From Bolinopsis microptera (Eukaryota; Ctenophora; Tentaculata; Lobata; Bolinopsidae): a stretch of 64,000 nucleotides of DNA. Positions within the stretch are counted from its first letter, which is position 1, and every line of letters starts with the position of its first letter. The position numbers were made by a program, and so were the translations under genes. The stretch is from positions 6,738,797 to 6,802,796 of the forward strand of contig NC_087080.1 in assembly GCF_026151205.1 (NCBI RefSeq), written 5' to 3'. The notes below the pieces were generated by a model. That model was not told the origin of the DNA, ran no database searches, and was given only the letters and a program-made list of their open reading frames with translations. Shown here one piece after another: positions 1-12,800 of this stretch.

Positions 1-856
1 AGACAAGCCATTACCTCACGTGGCCTACTTTCATTCAATTACAAAGAACTTCAAAGCTTAGGAAGGAGTTATGGAGTCAACTATACTACCCTGCACTGTA
101 ATTTTCAGTGGTATTTACTATTTCTGTCTTGAATCGGACAGAAAGGAATTCTAGCTTCAGCTCCACTTTTAACCACTAAATATTGTGGTTAAAAAGTATG
201 TGTTGAATTGTTAAAACATGCTGCTTCATATTTCATGGCACAGTGCATGAAGAACACGCGTGAATAGACGATAGTATTTTTGAAATCCGGGAATGAACTT
301 AGGCTTTCCGGTCTTGAACATTTGAATACGATACACTTCCTGTAAATTTTAACGCCACGAGCTGATAGAAACGCCCCATGACTTTAGTCAACATTCAGAT
401 TACAGATCTATACTACTCAATACACACTTGAGGCTAGAATAGGGGGAATTTGGTAAAACATAAGCTCACTTGACCCGTCTAATTTGACATTTGAGATGGA
501 ACAAAAGTCACCAAATCATGTGATAGGAAGAAGTGAAATCAGACACTAGTCGGCTAAAATTGTGCATAGACTCAGAGAACTGTAAAAACAGCAGCAGACG
601 CAATAAATTTCATGCACCCTAGATAATATTTACAAAAAACATTTAAAATTTAAACCCTTTTAATTATAAATGACTGATAACACTGACAAAAACGAGAAGC
701 GTTTAACATGAAATTAGATAAAACACATCCAAAGCCTGTAATATTGGTTAAAATTCGGAAATTGATGAATATTCTGAAAGATAATGGATAATACTGCTGA
801 AAATACGACTTCTAATACCCTTAACCATGAGATTATGTTTTAAACAGTTACTAAAA
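1..856. other. no gene seen
   Basis: AT-rich sequence after the hydrolase stop. Long frames, splice-like exons and repeats were not recognised. Confidence 0.5.
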
Positions 857-1924
857 TTAATCTAACAAATACTCTTTTATACACTGCTTGGTAGTTTCAG
901 CCCATAGAGTACTTGACTCAAGACCAGGGTACAAGCAGCTACCATGCACAGCTCCAGGAATAACAACAAATTCCAGGAGTCTCCCAGCTCGTCTCAAACG
1001 ACCAGCTAGTCTGGAAGTTTCCGTCCTGAAAATGTCGAATTCTCGGGAGTCCAGGACAGTTGGTGGGAATTTGGAGAGGAGCTCTTCGCTTGCTTTCCCA
1101 GGGAACATCAAAGGGCAGGTATTCTGAGACTCAAGATCTGATGCGATCAGTTTGTACGCTTTACGACGCTCCAGATGGTCCGATCTTTCTTCAATCGTCA
1201 TGGCGAGAGGATCTCCAAAGGAGTAATCATCCACCATAGGCTCACTAGCAATAGCTAGTTTAACCAGATAACCCTCATTATGCTGAGCTAACAAAACCTC
1301 TGCCCCCAGACAGATGTACCCTCCACCACTGTCTCCAACGATACAGATCTTAGCAGGATCAATACCCAGACTCTCCGCGTTATTGCTTACATACTTTATA
1401 ACCTCGTAGAAATCCTTGATGTTGTTCGGAGATTTGGTCTCCGGAGCGAGCCTGTAATCCACGTTGAACACTACCACACCACAATTCACAGCTGTGAAAT
1501 CCAGGATAGGTTTGTATTCAGAGGGTGTCCCCGCGATTACGCCGCCGCCGTGCGCGTAGATATATGCAGCGTTCTTAGACCCACCAACAAGAGACTTAGG
1601 AGTGTACACGGACACGGGGACTTTAAAGTCTCCGTCATGAGAAGTCGGGACTTTAATCTCCTCACTTTCACATTCTCTCGTAGCTGCCTGATATTCAGGA
1701 CACTCCAGCAACCTTCCTCCAAAGTTAGAGTTGATCTCCCGATATAACCTGAGAATCTCCTCGTCGGCTTCGGTATCATTCTCGTGCTGGGTGACGAGAC
1801 CCAAGTATTTACCCCATGTAGCTACGAATTCAGCGGGTGTAGCCATCATCCAGTCAACAACATCCTCTGCTACCTCACCAGACAACTTGAAGTTAAACAG
1901 ACTTTTGGAGATCACCTTAGCCAT
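857..1924 (-). CDS. alpha/beta hydrolase, HSL/AADAC-like, single exon
   Basis: A 355-residue serine hydrolase that probably cleaves carboxyl esters; the substrate is unknown. The oxyanion-hole motif HGGG is at about residues 125-128 and the nucleophile elbow GDSGG at 197-201 (Ser199). The likely acid is Asp297 in SREFDIFR and the likely base His327 in GAVHGS. This order and the HGGG motif place it in the hormone-sensitive-lipase/arylacetamide-deacetylase family. No signal peptide or membrane segment is seen, so it is probably cytosolic. I start it at the ATG at 1924 because its context (aaaaccATGG) is strong; the frame stays open 12 codons further up, but without an ATG. It is intronless, unlike the two large genes downstream on the same strand. 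The family call is firm; the start and the lack of introns are less so. Confidence 0.85.
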   Translation of the reverse strand: MAKVISKSLFNFKLSGEVAEDVVDWMMATPAEFVATWGKYLGLVTQHENDTEADEEILRLYREINSNFGGRLLECPEYQAATRECESEEIKVPTSHDGDFKVPVSVYTPKSLVGGSKNAAYIYAHGGGVIAGTPSEYKPILDFTAVNCGVVVFNVDYRLAPETKSPNNIKDFYEVIKYVSNNAESLGIDPAKICIVGDSGGGYICLGAEVLLAQHNEGYLVKLAIASEPMVDDYSFGDPLAMTIEERSDHLERRKAYKLIASDLESQNTCPLMFPGKASEELLSKFPPTVLDSREFDIFRTETSRLAGRLRRAGRLLEFVVIPGAVHGSCLYPGLESSTLWAETTKQCIKEYLLD

Positions 1925-3874
1925 GGTTTTACCTAGACAAACGGTGTTAATTACTCTCAATCTACCATCGTCTGAAAGTTAAACCACTGTTTTAGACGCA
2001 TGGTATGTCATTTTACTTTTATAGAACCTGGAAGATATTCATATTGTTCCAGAAAGGAGAAGCCTGGCAAAACTTTCCGTCTATTACAACAGCCTTTTTC
2101 GAGAGAGAGAGAGAGCAAATGTCAACTTTCTTTCTCTCAAACATTAGTCGTATAATTATATCAAGATATTACTAAGATATTACTAATGATAGGTTATGTA
2201 AAGGTATGTGTGATGTCCATTGGTAGTGTCCACTGGTGCAATATCGGTATTTTATCAGGTACCAGGTACTAATAAGAAGTGTAAGTGACAAGTGTTGTGT
2301 AGAAGGTTACGTGGCACTTTTGGTGATCGTTATTTTAGGAATTTAAGGAATTAGAGGTTGGTAATTCTGGGGCAAGGCAACAAATGAGGATAATTCTTGA
2401 AAACGTGGCAGGTTGTCAATCATAGTGTTTAGTGTTAATTACGATATTTCTTTAAAGTTTTTACGAAATGTTTAAAATACCAAGGATGAAAGGAAAAAGG
2501 AGACCTTGATATCAAACCATGTGTTTAAAACAAATAGGAAACCTTTTTAACTTTAATCGTTTGCAACGAGCAGTGGTAAAAAGATAAAGATCAAATCGTT
2601 ATAAAAAACCCGTTCAACGTCTCACAAACACACCACAATCAACAAAACAGATGTCGGATCACGTGACCACTGAACGATTCCTCCTTGCAACGAGGAACCA
2701 AGTCTTTTAAAATATATTAAATGCTCAGGTGGCCAGGGTGGCCAGAAAGTGTGTATTAATCAAATGTTGAAGTTATTCCAGTAAATTGGATGAATAACTA
2801 GAAATGTGTTCCGAAAACATGACAAATTGCTTAAACTCGAGCGATTACAAAAACACTCGAATTTAGGTACGCCTTCGCCCTTCTTAAAATATGATGTACG
2901 CAGAAAGATACGGGTGTAGTTTCGCTAATTAAATCGTTGGTTTTATTTCTATGTCACTTTAAAAGAAAAAATAAGTAAAAACATTCCAGTACATTGTGCA
3001 GAATGTTGGAGATTTAAATCTTGGAAGTATGTGATATATCGATCGTAAATATTAAAAATACTCTAGCACAATTGTAACTGCAGTTTTACAGAACTCTAAA
3101 TGCCTAATGAATATACTTGCAGGTACCACCCGTATTCACACTCAGTATTGAGTTTAGTCATTTTCCAATTCGAGATTTGGGACGGGTTTTATAAACAAAC
3201 AAACAAACAAACAAACAAGTGCAGATCTCCTTAAAGCAGAGGGTTTAGTACAAAGTACACGGAGGAAGCGAATGTATCATACAAATAATACAAAGCTATT
3301 GAATAATGTGTTTGCAACGCGGTGATGGATATTTATGAATATTATGAAATAATATTTTTTATTTTTACTTTTTTAATAATATTAGAAGAAATGCCTATCT
3401 TTTGTTGCAATTTTGCGGCCAATACGTTTCAATTATATTTATACAACCGGATAAATTTGCACTGTTTTTTTTGTAGACTGTACAGGATCAAACAAACGAA
3501 TCAGCCACAGAGAAGTTGAACTGGGCCGTGAACCTTTCACTTTTCAATAATAAGGTGTGAATAAGATAAGGGAACATTCTCTTTGGATATATTCCAAGTC
3601 GGCCTCATCACGCGAAATCAATGTGAAATGTGAATCTAGTACATTCACCATATCATTAGAATCGAGTTACATAATATGTAATTGCACGATGTAGATATTA
3701 TGATTACAATCCAGGGTGCATTCTCCCGCGCTTTAATAATGTTTGTATCGATATCGTTAGTTAGTAGCAACTCCAGAATTACTTACTTACACGCTAAGTC
3801 ACCAGTTTATGAATGTTTGATGTAATAATTAAATGATCTAAATCATGTTGGCGTCACCAGATTTAATGACGTCA
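1925..3874. other. intergenic, hydrolase to DOK-like 3' end
   Basis: Holds a short GA run at 2101 and an AAAC microsatellite at 3196. ATTAAA on the minus strand at 3737-3732 is a weak poly(A) candidate for the DOK-like gene. No coding sequence was recognised. Confidence 0.5.
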
Positions 3875-6800
3875 TCAACCCAAAACAAAACTAACCGCTG
3901 TGTTGGAGACTTGGGGAGGTGCTCCTCGGTTGAGACTGTCCAGCGTGTCCACACCACTGTCGATCTCCGTCTCACCCAGGTTCAGATCTGATGAGAAGCT
4001 GCCGCGGGAGGATCTGAAATAGTGACGTCAGAGACTCTGATGACGTCATCATGACGAAATGTACAGGATTACAGGGATTACAAGCATCACGGGGATTACA
4101 AGGATTATGACGTATTGATCAAACTGGTTAACATCGCGGCACTTGATCTAATTTCTGCTGACCGACCACTTTATCCCAATCAACCGCTTTTTCCCCCGAA
4201 CATCCACTACCGGGTCCGGGCGGTGAATTACAGAGGGATACCAGATACATATCTGCTAATTTACTATCATAATTGATAGGCGTTGATGAGAACAGGAGTT
4301 TCCTTATCAGTACTAATTAAATTTACAAACATATACGTCATCTTTCTACAACTGAACAAGGGTTTTATCTTACAGACATAACTCTTAAGTTAGTATTAGT
4401 CATTGATAGACATGTCATCTATTTCAGACACTGATCTAATTAGGTTTACTGTATCGAATAGCACTTTTTATATGACAATCAAGACAGAATTGTTGCACAC
4501 CCGAAAGCAAATGAAGGTCATCTTTAGCTCCACCTAAAAACTTCCGTTTTGCAGTACCTGTCATCAAATTAACATATATCTGCCCAGGCCAGGCCTATAG
4601 AATTTTGGACACGGATTAATTAAAGTCTGAAGATTGAGGAGCTAGACATCAGTCGAACACAGCTTGCCAACAAGCCACCAATTACCTCAATCTCTATTAA
4701 TAATACATGAGGCATGCTTTCCCCACCCCATTCTTCCTCTTGATACATGACAATTAGTATGGTCGGAGAGCACGCCTCTGTCTCTTGGGATCAATTTAAC
4801 TTTCCGGCAGTGTATTGTGGGAAAACAAAGGCTGATGGAGCGTGTGTGCACTCTTTTCTTAGGGTTCACACTTCACACACTCTTACGGCGGTGTTCTCTT
4901 CTTCACTTGCCCGTTTATTATGTAAAAGAGTGATCGCTGGCAAATAGGCACCGCCGTACCACTTGAATCCGTTTGAAATGGTCCCAAATATCACAGACTC
5001 TACATAATGACCGATTCATAACGTCATATCTTTGTCGCCGAACCAACTCAATGCATGAACCATCACTTACGAAGTTCAACAAATTGCATAGATCAAGCCT
5101 ATAAAATGCTAAATGAAAACCCACCAAATAAACCTTTAAGGATACAACAAGGCTATGTTCTCTTTTTCTCTCATGTATACCGACTGTGAACATCATGGAC
5201 TGGATCCAATACATAACACTGAACAAGCTTCTTTGGAGCCTGTAAGTGTACGTGATCGTGCATGACGCGCGGTGCATTGTATCTTGTCCTTAGCAGCCCT
5301 TTGAAGAAAACTAGCACAGTACATCTCCTCTAACAATAATCAAAAGAGAGAGTGGAACTTTTACCGTATCAAAAGTATAACAGATCGTTGATTTTTTATT
5401 GTCACAAGTCCAAGCACGCACGTGCACAGCCTATATCAATAAATCAGGAACGATGACTTAACCCTCCCCGTTCGGTATATCCTTAAATCGTTACCTTATT
5501 TGTACGGGAAATTAACATTTTGACAGGCGTGGTTCAGGACTCAGGAGAGGATTATAAAATTGTTATAATTGTGGAGAGATGAAAATGTAATAGTTGGTAT
5601 GGGGAGGAGGGATGATGATCACGAACACTGCACGCTACCAATTACTCATGCTCAACTCTTATAATGAGTAAACAATGGTCCTGACACAAAGACAAGACAT
5701 TTTACGTCAGCTGATTGGCGGGGTCAAGTCAGGTGGGGTTGATCCTGTTGTTTCATTGGTGGGGAGGGAGGATTGGCAGGGGTGACAGCGCTCGGTGTAA
5801 GGTTTAGGGTATGATCCAGTACTATCCGACAATAACTGTCTTAGAAATTATTTGTTGTGTTATATTGTTACAAAGTTTGCTACTACAATTATACCCCACA
5901 ATTGAGGTAGCAGGAGGAGTGAGGATAACAGCCCGGCTGTGATCCAGCCTTTTGTTCTGGTCAAATAGACTAATATTTCTGACAAATCTTACTGCTGAGT
6001 ATATCATCATACTCTCATTTACCTGAGAACATTCTCATAACTGAGAACAAAAACTCTAAAATACATCCAAAAATGTGGGCTCAATTTAAACTTCAACACT
6101 ACATGAGCACTAATTTCACTGGACATCATCCGTGCATACTCAACACAGTCTGCATACAGTAAACCCTAGATTGACTATGGTGTTCCGATTTACAATGTCA
6201 TTTTATGATTTTATTTTCCCCAAAGTTACCCGATTATTAATAATATAGGATTTACAGTTCAAGTATTAAAGTTTAATAAAGTAAAAATGTAAGAACAAGT
6301 TGATGACTGAAGTTTTAAAAAAAGTTAGAAAGTAAGAACTAACTTATTGTTGAAGTTTAAAGAAAAGTATAAAAGTAACTTTTTAATAATTAGTGAACAT
6401 CTCCTCTCACCTGTTGCTCAGAATTGAGTTGTTGGAGCTCCTGAAGCTGACCCCACTGTCAATAGTATCGGACATGGGCCTACTACCATTCCTGTCTAGT
6501 GACATTTGCCGCACCTGGTGAACAAACATAAACGTTAGAAAAGTTTAATTCATCGGATTAAAAGTGTTGGGAAGGGAGCTGAGAGTGTGAACATCAAATA
6601 ATTTGAATATTTGAATATTTGATAGAAGTGATAACTAATTTGACCATAATTGGAAACCAATTCAGTTGTTAACATATTGATAAAGTAGAGTTGGGTTACA
6701 GTCACATGGTATAGTTCTCGGATTGAGTGCGTGATCACAAGAATGTAAAACTGCGATCCGATTTATCTTACAATAGTTTCTAGTTCTACTCAACATAAAG

Positions 6801-9800
6801 CTAGGCATTCCTATTAGTTATATAGAAAACCGATTAGCATACGTTGGAAAATACAGATACCAGAAGAATATAATAAATAAATAAGATTGCTGCAGAACGT
6901 TGAGAAGCAGCAGAGTTACGGCTAGTAGAAAAATGGTTAGTAGCAGACACTGAAGGCAGGTAAATCACACATTTAAAAAATTGATTGGGAACCGATTACT
7001 TAGAGAAACTAAAACACACTCAACTTAAAGTGATTGATTAATGAACTCAAGGATCTGGCGGAACAGAATTAAAAATAAAGGAGACAATCTAAGTTGAAAT
7101 CGGAAAAAGACCAAGGGATTATAAAGTTCCGATTAATCTTCAAAGTAAAGACGAAGCAGTGATTCCGTCAAGTTCCACTCCAGCGATATTTGATCACACA
7201 ATTTGATCACACTTTTTCACATGCCATGGACTGCTGGGATCCTCTGAAGCTGGAAGTTGACTGCCCGGAGTTTATCCTGCTCCTCGGATCATCCTCGTCC
7301 TCGTAGATAATTCCGTCGTAGTACATACTCGGTACTGTCATATTCCCAGACATTCTCCGGTTTGGCTGGTCAACTGACTTGGAGTATTGGCGCATTTCCT
7401 GGGTGAGGTGAACGATCTGAACTTTACTGTTGCCAGGGTAACAGCAGAACTCCCAAAGCAGCAGCGCAGATCACATGATAAAGAAAAGCACGACACGTGG
7501 AAGTTGAGCTCAGCTCACATCATACAAATACTAAAAATTCCATTCAAAGCTGAACTGACAGCTAAGACACAAACTCAATATAAAACTTAAGAACAACACT
7601 CAAGAGAAAAGCAAAAGAAGAGGTACACGCAGTTAAAACCAGAGAGGAGTTGGAGCCCCTGAAGTCCCCGGTGGAGTAGCTATGATCCATAGACCGCGAC
7701 TTTAGGCGCATCCCAGCGTGATACACATTGGGCGGCGCCTGCTGTAACAATACTCGTTACCATGGGTAATTGTTGTCATGGTAACCAATATTATAGTGTG
7801 CTAAAGGTTAGTGCTCAAGATTTAACCCAAACAATGTTTAAAGGACCAGTTAACTGAAAAAAAAGTTGTCCTCATATTTTGACAGATTGTGACAAATAGC
7901 AAACTAAGCAACGTGTCGAAATTCCTAAATCTCTAACTGCTCTCTAACGCGTGTAAATAGCGTTTGTATTATTTTGGCGATGACGTCATAAAGTCCCTTG
8001 CGCGCGCAGAAGAGCTCGTGAGACTGTATTTTACAGGTAGAAAATGGACATAATACAATGTTTTTCCCCGAATAACTCGAAAAGTAAGTAATTTAGGGTA
8101 CATGTTGCTTCATAAGTTGTATATAAACATGGCCATTCTGCACAATTTGCACACATTCAAAAACCTTTAGGGCCTTCATAGCCCAATTTATTAGATATCC
8201 ATAGTTTTGCATGATTTCTGGAACCGAAAATCAGTTTTTCGCCAATAAATGAAAAAGTAAGCACTTTAAGGCATATGTTTGTTCGTAAGTCATATATTAA
8301 TATGCTAATTGCGGTTCTTTTGCACCCTCTCTAAAGACTCTATCACGATCCTATCGAAAATGGGCTCAGCATCACGCCCAAAATGGTTTTTGGCGAATTT
8401 ATCGAAAAGCAAGGATTTTAGGCCATGTGTTGCTCAATAACTCCTATATAAACATGCATATGCGGCTTCGTTCAAGCCTATTTTGAAGTCTCTACGACCT
8501 TCAGAAGCAAGGGGTCGGTTACGTTATTGGGTCAATATGGGCGTGGCCCTCCTGGGTTTTCTCCACGGTCAAAAAATGTCTCCAAACGAAAATCGTTTAT
8601 TCATACCTTCGGGAAGGTCTGTGCAAAGTTTCGTGAGTATTTGAATATTTGCAGGTTCATTTCCATAAATGTCCATAAATGACTGGACTACACAACTTTA
8701 GAGTTAACTTTAGAGAAACTCATAAGTCATTTATCTCAAATTAAGCTGTTAGTGTCCATGATCAACCTGTGGCAACAATGTTTTACGTGAAATGTAAAAA
8801 TCAGGAGTAATATAAAAAGTGTATTTTTAGATTAAAGTGCTAGCTCATAGTTTTAGAATTGTATTGATTAACGTTGGTCGTTTAGCCACCTAACAATCGA
8901 TCGTGCCGTAATATATGGCCAGAGAATAATAGGGTCTTGGAAATTCTTAAGTTGTTCAGTGGGTCGATTGACTGAACACGTTTGCACTTGGTATTTAAAC
9001 TTACCAGTAGTTATTTATGTTATGTACCGATGATAATGCAATTAGGATAACAACTAGGTAAGCCGTAAGTCTAATTCAAAACACACCGCACACTGTACAC
9101 TCCGATCCCATCAGTATTACTATTTGGTAGACGGGTATTTTGGCGGGAATTCTGTTCCCACGGCCCTGTTCTGATAGAAGCTACTTCAGCTAATGATACC
9201 ATAGAACCGGCCGTCGTAAAGTATCCAGACTTATTGTCTCTGTACTGGCTGACCACATGCGGATTAATGGTTAGAAATTTCCGCTATGCTATAACAATAA
9301 TTGCTCTCGGAATTTGAACAGAAACTCCCTACTTAATCTAGATCCTCTAAATTCGTTAGAGTTCATGGACTCTGGGGAACAAACTCGGTACAAGTCTCCC
9401 TGCATGTGTAATTAAGCAATGAAAACAATCCAAAATATACACTTGACATAAGAACTGTAATATCAGAAACTTTCTAACCGTACATTCACCCGCCACTGTT
9501 CAAGAACCTATATCACTGTTTAAAAATCATGAGCGTGAGCACTGTTACATCAAATCAGCTATTCCTTAGTTAGGATGATAGGCCCAAAACTATAAGGATT
9601 TTGGAGAACTAGGATAATAGTCATAATTCTAAAATTCGAGTGAGTTACACGTGTTTTATTGACGATGATAAACATTTGTAATGTAAATTACGATATGCAA
9701 GCGCGCACTGAGGGACTTTATGACGTCACGAGGCCACAGCTTATTATTGCAATAACACGCGTTACAAGTACGCTAGAGAGTTGGTTCTTTCGGCGATACG

Positions 9801-12800
9801 ATTCTTTACCCAGTTTGTCACAGCTGATTTAAATCTAAGCCAAATTGGAGACTACAAATTTTTCAGTTAACTGGTCCTTTAAAACAGTGAGAAAACAGTG
9901 AATGAGGCATGGTGCCCTTCCTGGTTAGAAAAATGCCTTAAAAACTCAAAATGCCTGATCCCTAAAAACTACCATTTTAAAATTAGGTCCATCCATTAGG
10001 CTTGAAAGTGTAAACTGTAAAATGAAACAAACACGATGACTGAAATACAAATTCACCAATTAGTTAACCATCTAATTAACTAACCGATTCTCCGTTGCTG
10101 GAACTGCCGCTACTTCTCTTGCTGGTATTACTGGCCACACTTCCGTTAGAAACAACTGTCAGGGGCCGCTCTGCCGCCCGCACTCTCGCGTTCTGGCCCG
10201 GGAAATTCCTGAGAAAAGTTCTTGTAGGAAGGTATTTTTTCAGGCGGATGTTTACACCGGTGAACGTATTTTTTTGCCTCTTCATTCTTTACCTGACTAC
10301 GTTTCTCCCATAAAGTCGGGATTAAATTTGAGTTATATGGTTTGTGCCAGGATTTTGAGCTCCCGGTATAGTTGTCAGGATTATAGTTCAAAGGTCTAAA
10401 TGCTGTTAGAAAAACGTTCATAGTCATTAGTCAAGGATAAAAAGTACGCTCCATCCGGCATAATATGTTATTAAAACAATCGAGCAAAAGCGGGGAATTT
10501 CCAAAGAATTGTAGGGTAGGGAAGATTGGAGAAGGCAGGGATTATGAGAAGGAAGATGTGAAGTGGAGGTACTACCTCGATAACTACCTGAGGTAGTTAT
10601 CGAGTGATATTATTGTGGTAATAGTGCGTTCATGGTGATAGAATGTTCTGGAATAGAGTGAGTTTATGGAGGGAGGTGTCAGTGATCTAGAAGGTATCTA
10701 AACTCGACAAAGATATTAGATAACCATCTTTTAAAGTTTTTAATTTATTAAATTTTAGTCGTTTTCCCACGGTACATACCAGAGTTACAATTAAACGCCC
10801 ATTTTAACACAGTTGAAAGCCTTACCGACCATCATGAGATAAAGATTTAGCCCATTTTGACCGGTTTAATTAACCATGGTAATAGGTACCAGTAGGTACC
10901 AGTAGGTACCAGTATAGTAGGTACTGTGCTGATCTGACCTATATTTAGAAGTGCCCATGTTTTATACCGGAACTGTACTCGCGGTGACAAGAGGTTTCGT
11001 GTCACAGTACAGTAAAAGTACCGTGAATTTAGGGTTGTAATATTAAAATGTCAACTTGGTTAGATATTGTAACATTGGGATATGGAACTGGGAGCTCATA
11101 GACCCTGAAATAATTAGAGGGACCTGTGAAGTATCCGTGGTATGTAGGGCTAATAAACCCGGTAGCAGTCCAACCGCTGGTGGGAGATATTATCTCGTAA
11201 CAGTCTGAGCGTATCTCCCTGTTTGGTATTTCACTTCTCCTTAACAGGTCTATACCTTTCAGACTCTAACCAGGCAAAGTTTAGTAGACTGATGACATGG
11301 GAGGTGATAATATCACTGTCAAATACCAGGTGATTAATGTGGGATATTTGTAAATAATAGAGCAGAGAAAACGTCGTCAGCTATAAGCTAGATGGCTATG
11401 TAATTTGGGTTTAGTGTGTAAGTACTGATAAGGCACCGGAAGGTAAGTCTAGAGATTTTAAATACTTGAGCTTAGTTTAATACCTAGCTATTTAATACAT
11501 GCATAAATTTAAGCATATTTTACAAAATATTAGAACATAATTTTGAACATAAGGTTGTTAAGGATCCAATGGAAATTAAAGAATAAATTGAGAATATTAA
11601 GCGGGTTTGTACAATGTCTAGACCACATACCACATACCACATACCACATACTACATACTACAGTACACAAACCACACTCAGAGTACGCTGAAAATACACA
11701 GACTCGCGACTACGAACCTGGGAGTTATACACAACATTTAGCTGCTATGTTAGGGAGAAATATGGACTGGGCAGAGTTTGTACAATGTACATTTCAGCAG
11801 TGAAAGTTCTCTGTGATGCTTCCAGGGCGGGATTGGAGATAGAAGAAGAGGAGTGCAATTTAAAATTAAAACTTGAGGCCTGTGAGTCGAGGACTGATTC
11901 CTCTGGCCTGTTATTTCTAGGCAGAGAACTCTGAAGCTATATCAAATTATGCAGTAATTTAATTTTCAATTAGAATGAAAGCTTTATTGACGATGTCCAA
12001 TTATTTGTGGTCTAGTTCTAATTTGGTCCGGTTCAGATAACATGAAGTATCTAACATTTACATTCCATTTCAGAAGTACTTATATATCCATTAATCTGAC
12101 CAAATACTTCAGATTCCTAACGTGTTCCTAACAAGCTGTAGGTGAACACTAAAGGCAATTCACAGAACCCCAAATTCTCCGAAACCCCCATATTAGGCCC
12201 AGTCTACAATTACCCCAATTAGCATTCTCTCAACATGTCTGTAATATTTCCTCTATATTCCCCCTATAGAGCTCTCTATCTTTACTTCACAAAATAACTT
12301 ACTAATTGACGGTAATTGACGGTATTATCATGCTCGACTGCGCCAACATATTCAGGTACCGTTTACAGAGTTACAGTTTAGAATAGTCGTTAAGATTGTC
12401 GTAATATATGGTGTCACAAAAGGGCTTCTTTTCCGGTGAAAAAACATAGTTACTACAGGTTGAGAACGCTCTTAGGTTCTCCAAACAAGGATAAAATCTC
12501 ATTTAGAATACAAGTCAGATATTTAGTACAAAGAAGTCTAGTCCTTTAGTCTGGAGCTATAAAACATGTCGTTATATGGGTAATGGGCGGAGGATCTGAA
12601 TATTACTGTACTATATAATAATATGAGGATTTGATTCAAGTAATCGCTTAGGATGTAAAATGCTGGATACAGGATAGCCGATGGATCAATTATTCAGATT
12701 ATATATGTATGTCTGGTTATGATGCCCTCATTTGATATTTCAGAGCACCAAGCCTATGGAAATCCAACGTATGTTGTACAGGAGTAGGGTGTATGCACAG

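Larger units (their letters stand above)
3875..10208 (-). other. C-terminal tail exons of the DOK-like gene
   Basis: Five exons (10208-10085, 7741-7640, 7398-7213, 6514-6411, 4013-3875) encode residues 247-464. The tail is low in hydrophobics and rich in Ser, Asn and Gly. A short motif recurs near the end of three consecutive exons: DFRGSNSSL, SFRGSQQSM and SFRSSNNSI. The last exon has a looser echo, RGSFSSDLN. Candidate phosphorylation tyrosines include YYDGIIYEDEDD in the 7.4-kb exon. The vertebrate YxxP Crk sites are not seen. The stop is TGA at 3877-3875. Confidence 0.68.

Noticed and set aside
4918-5277. 119-codon minus-strand frame in the DOK-like intron/3' region
   Set aside because: No recognisable domain, no phase-consistent splice sites with neighbours; likely chance in AT-rich DNA.
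9071-9256. Protein-like minus-strand frame considered as a DOK-like tail exon
   Set aside because: Its possible splice sites give phase 2, while both neighbouring exons need phase 0, and it lies inside the TTAA-flanked element.
10573-10601. TGAGGTAGTT as a let-7 microRNA
   Set aside because: Only the first nine bases match; the rest of the palindrome does not follow let-7, and the stem is too short for a precursor.
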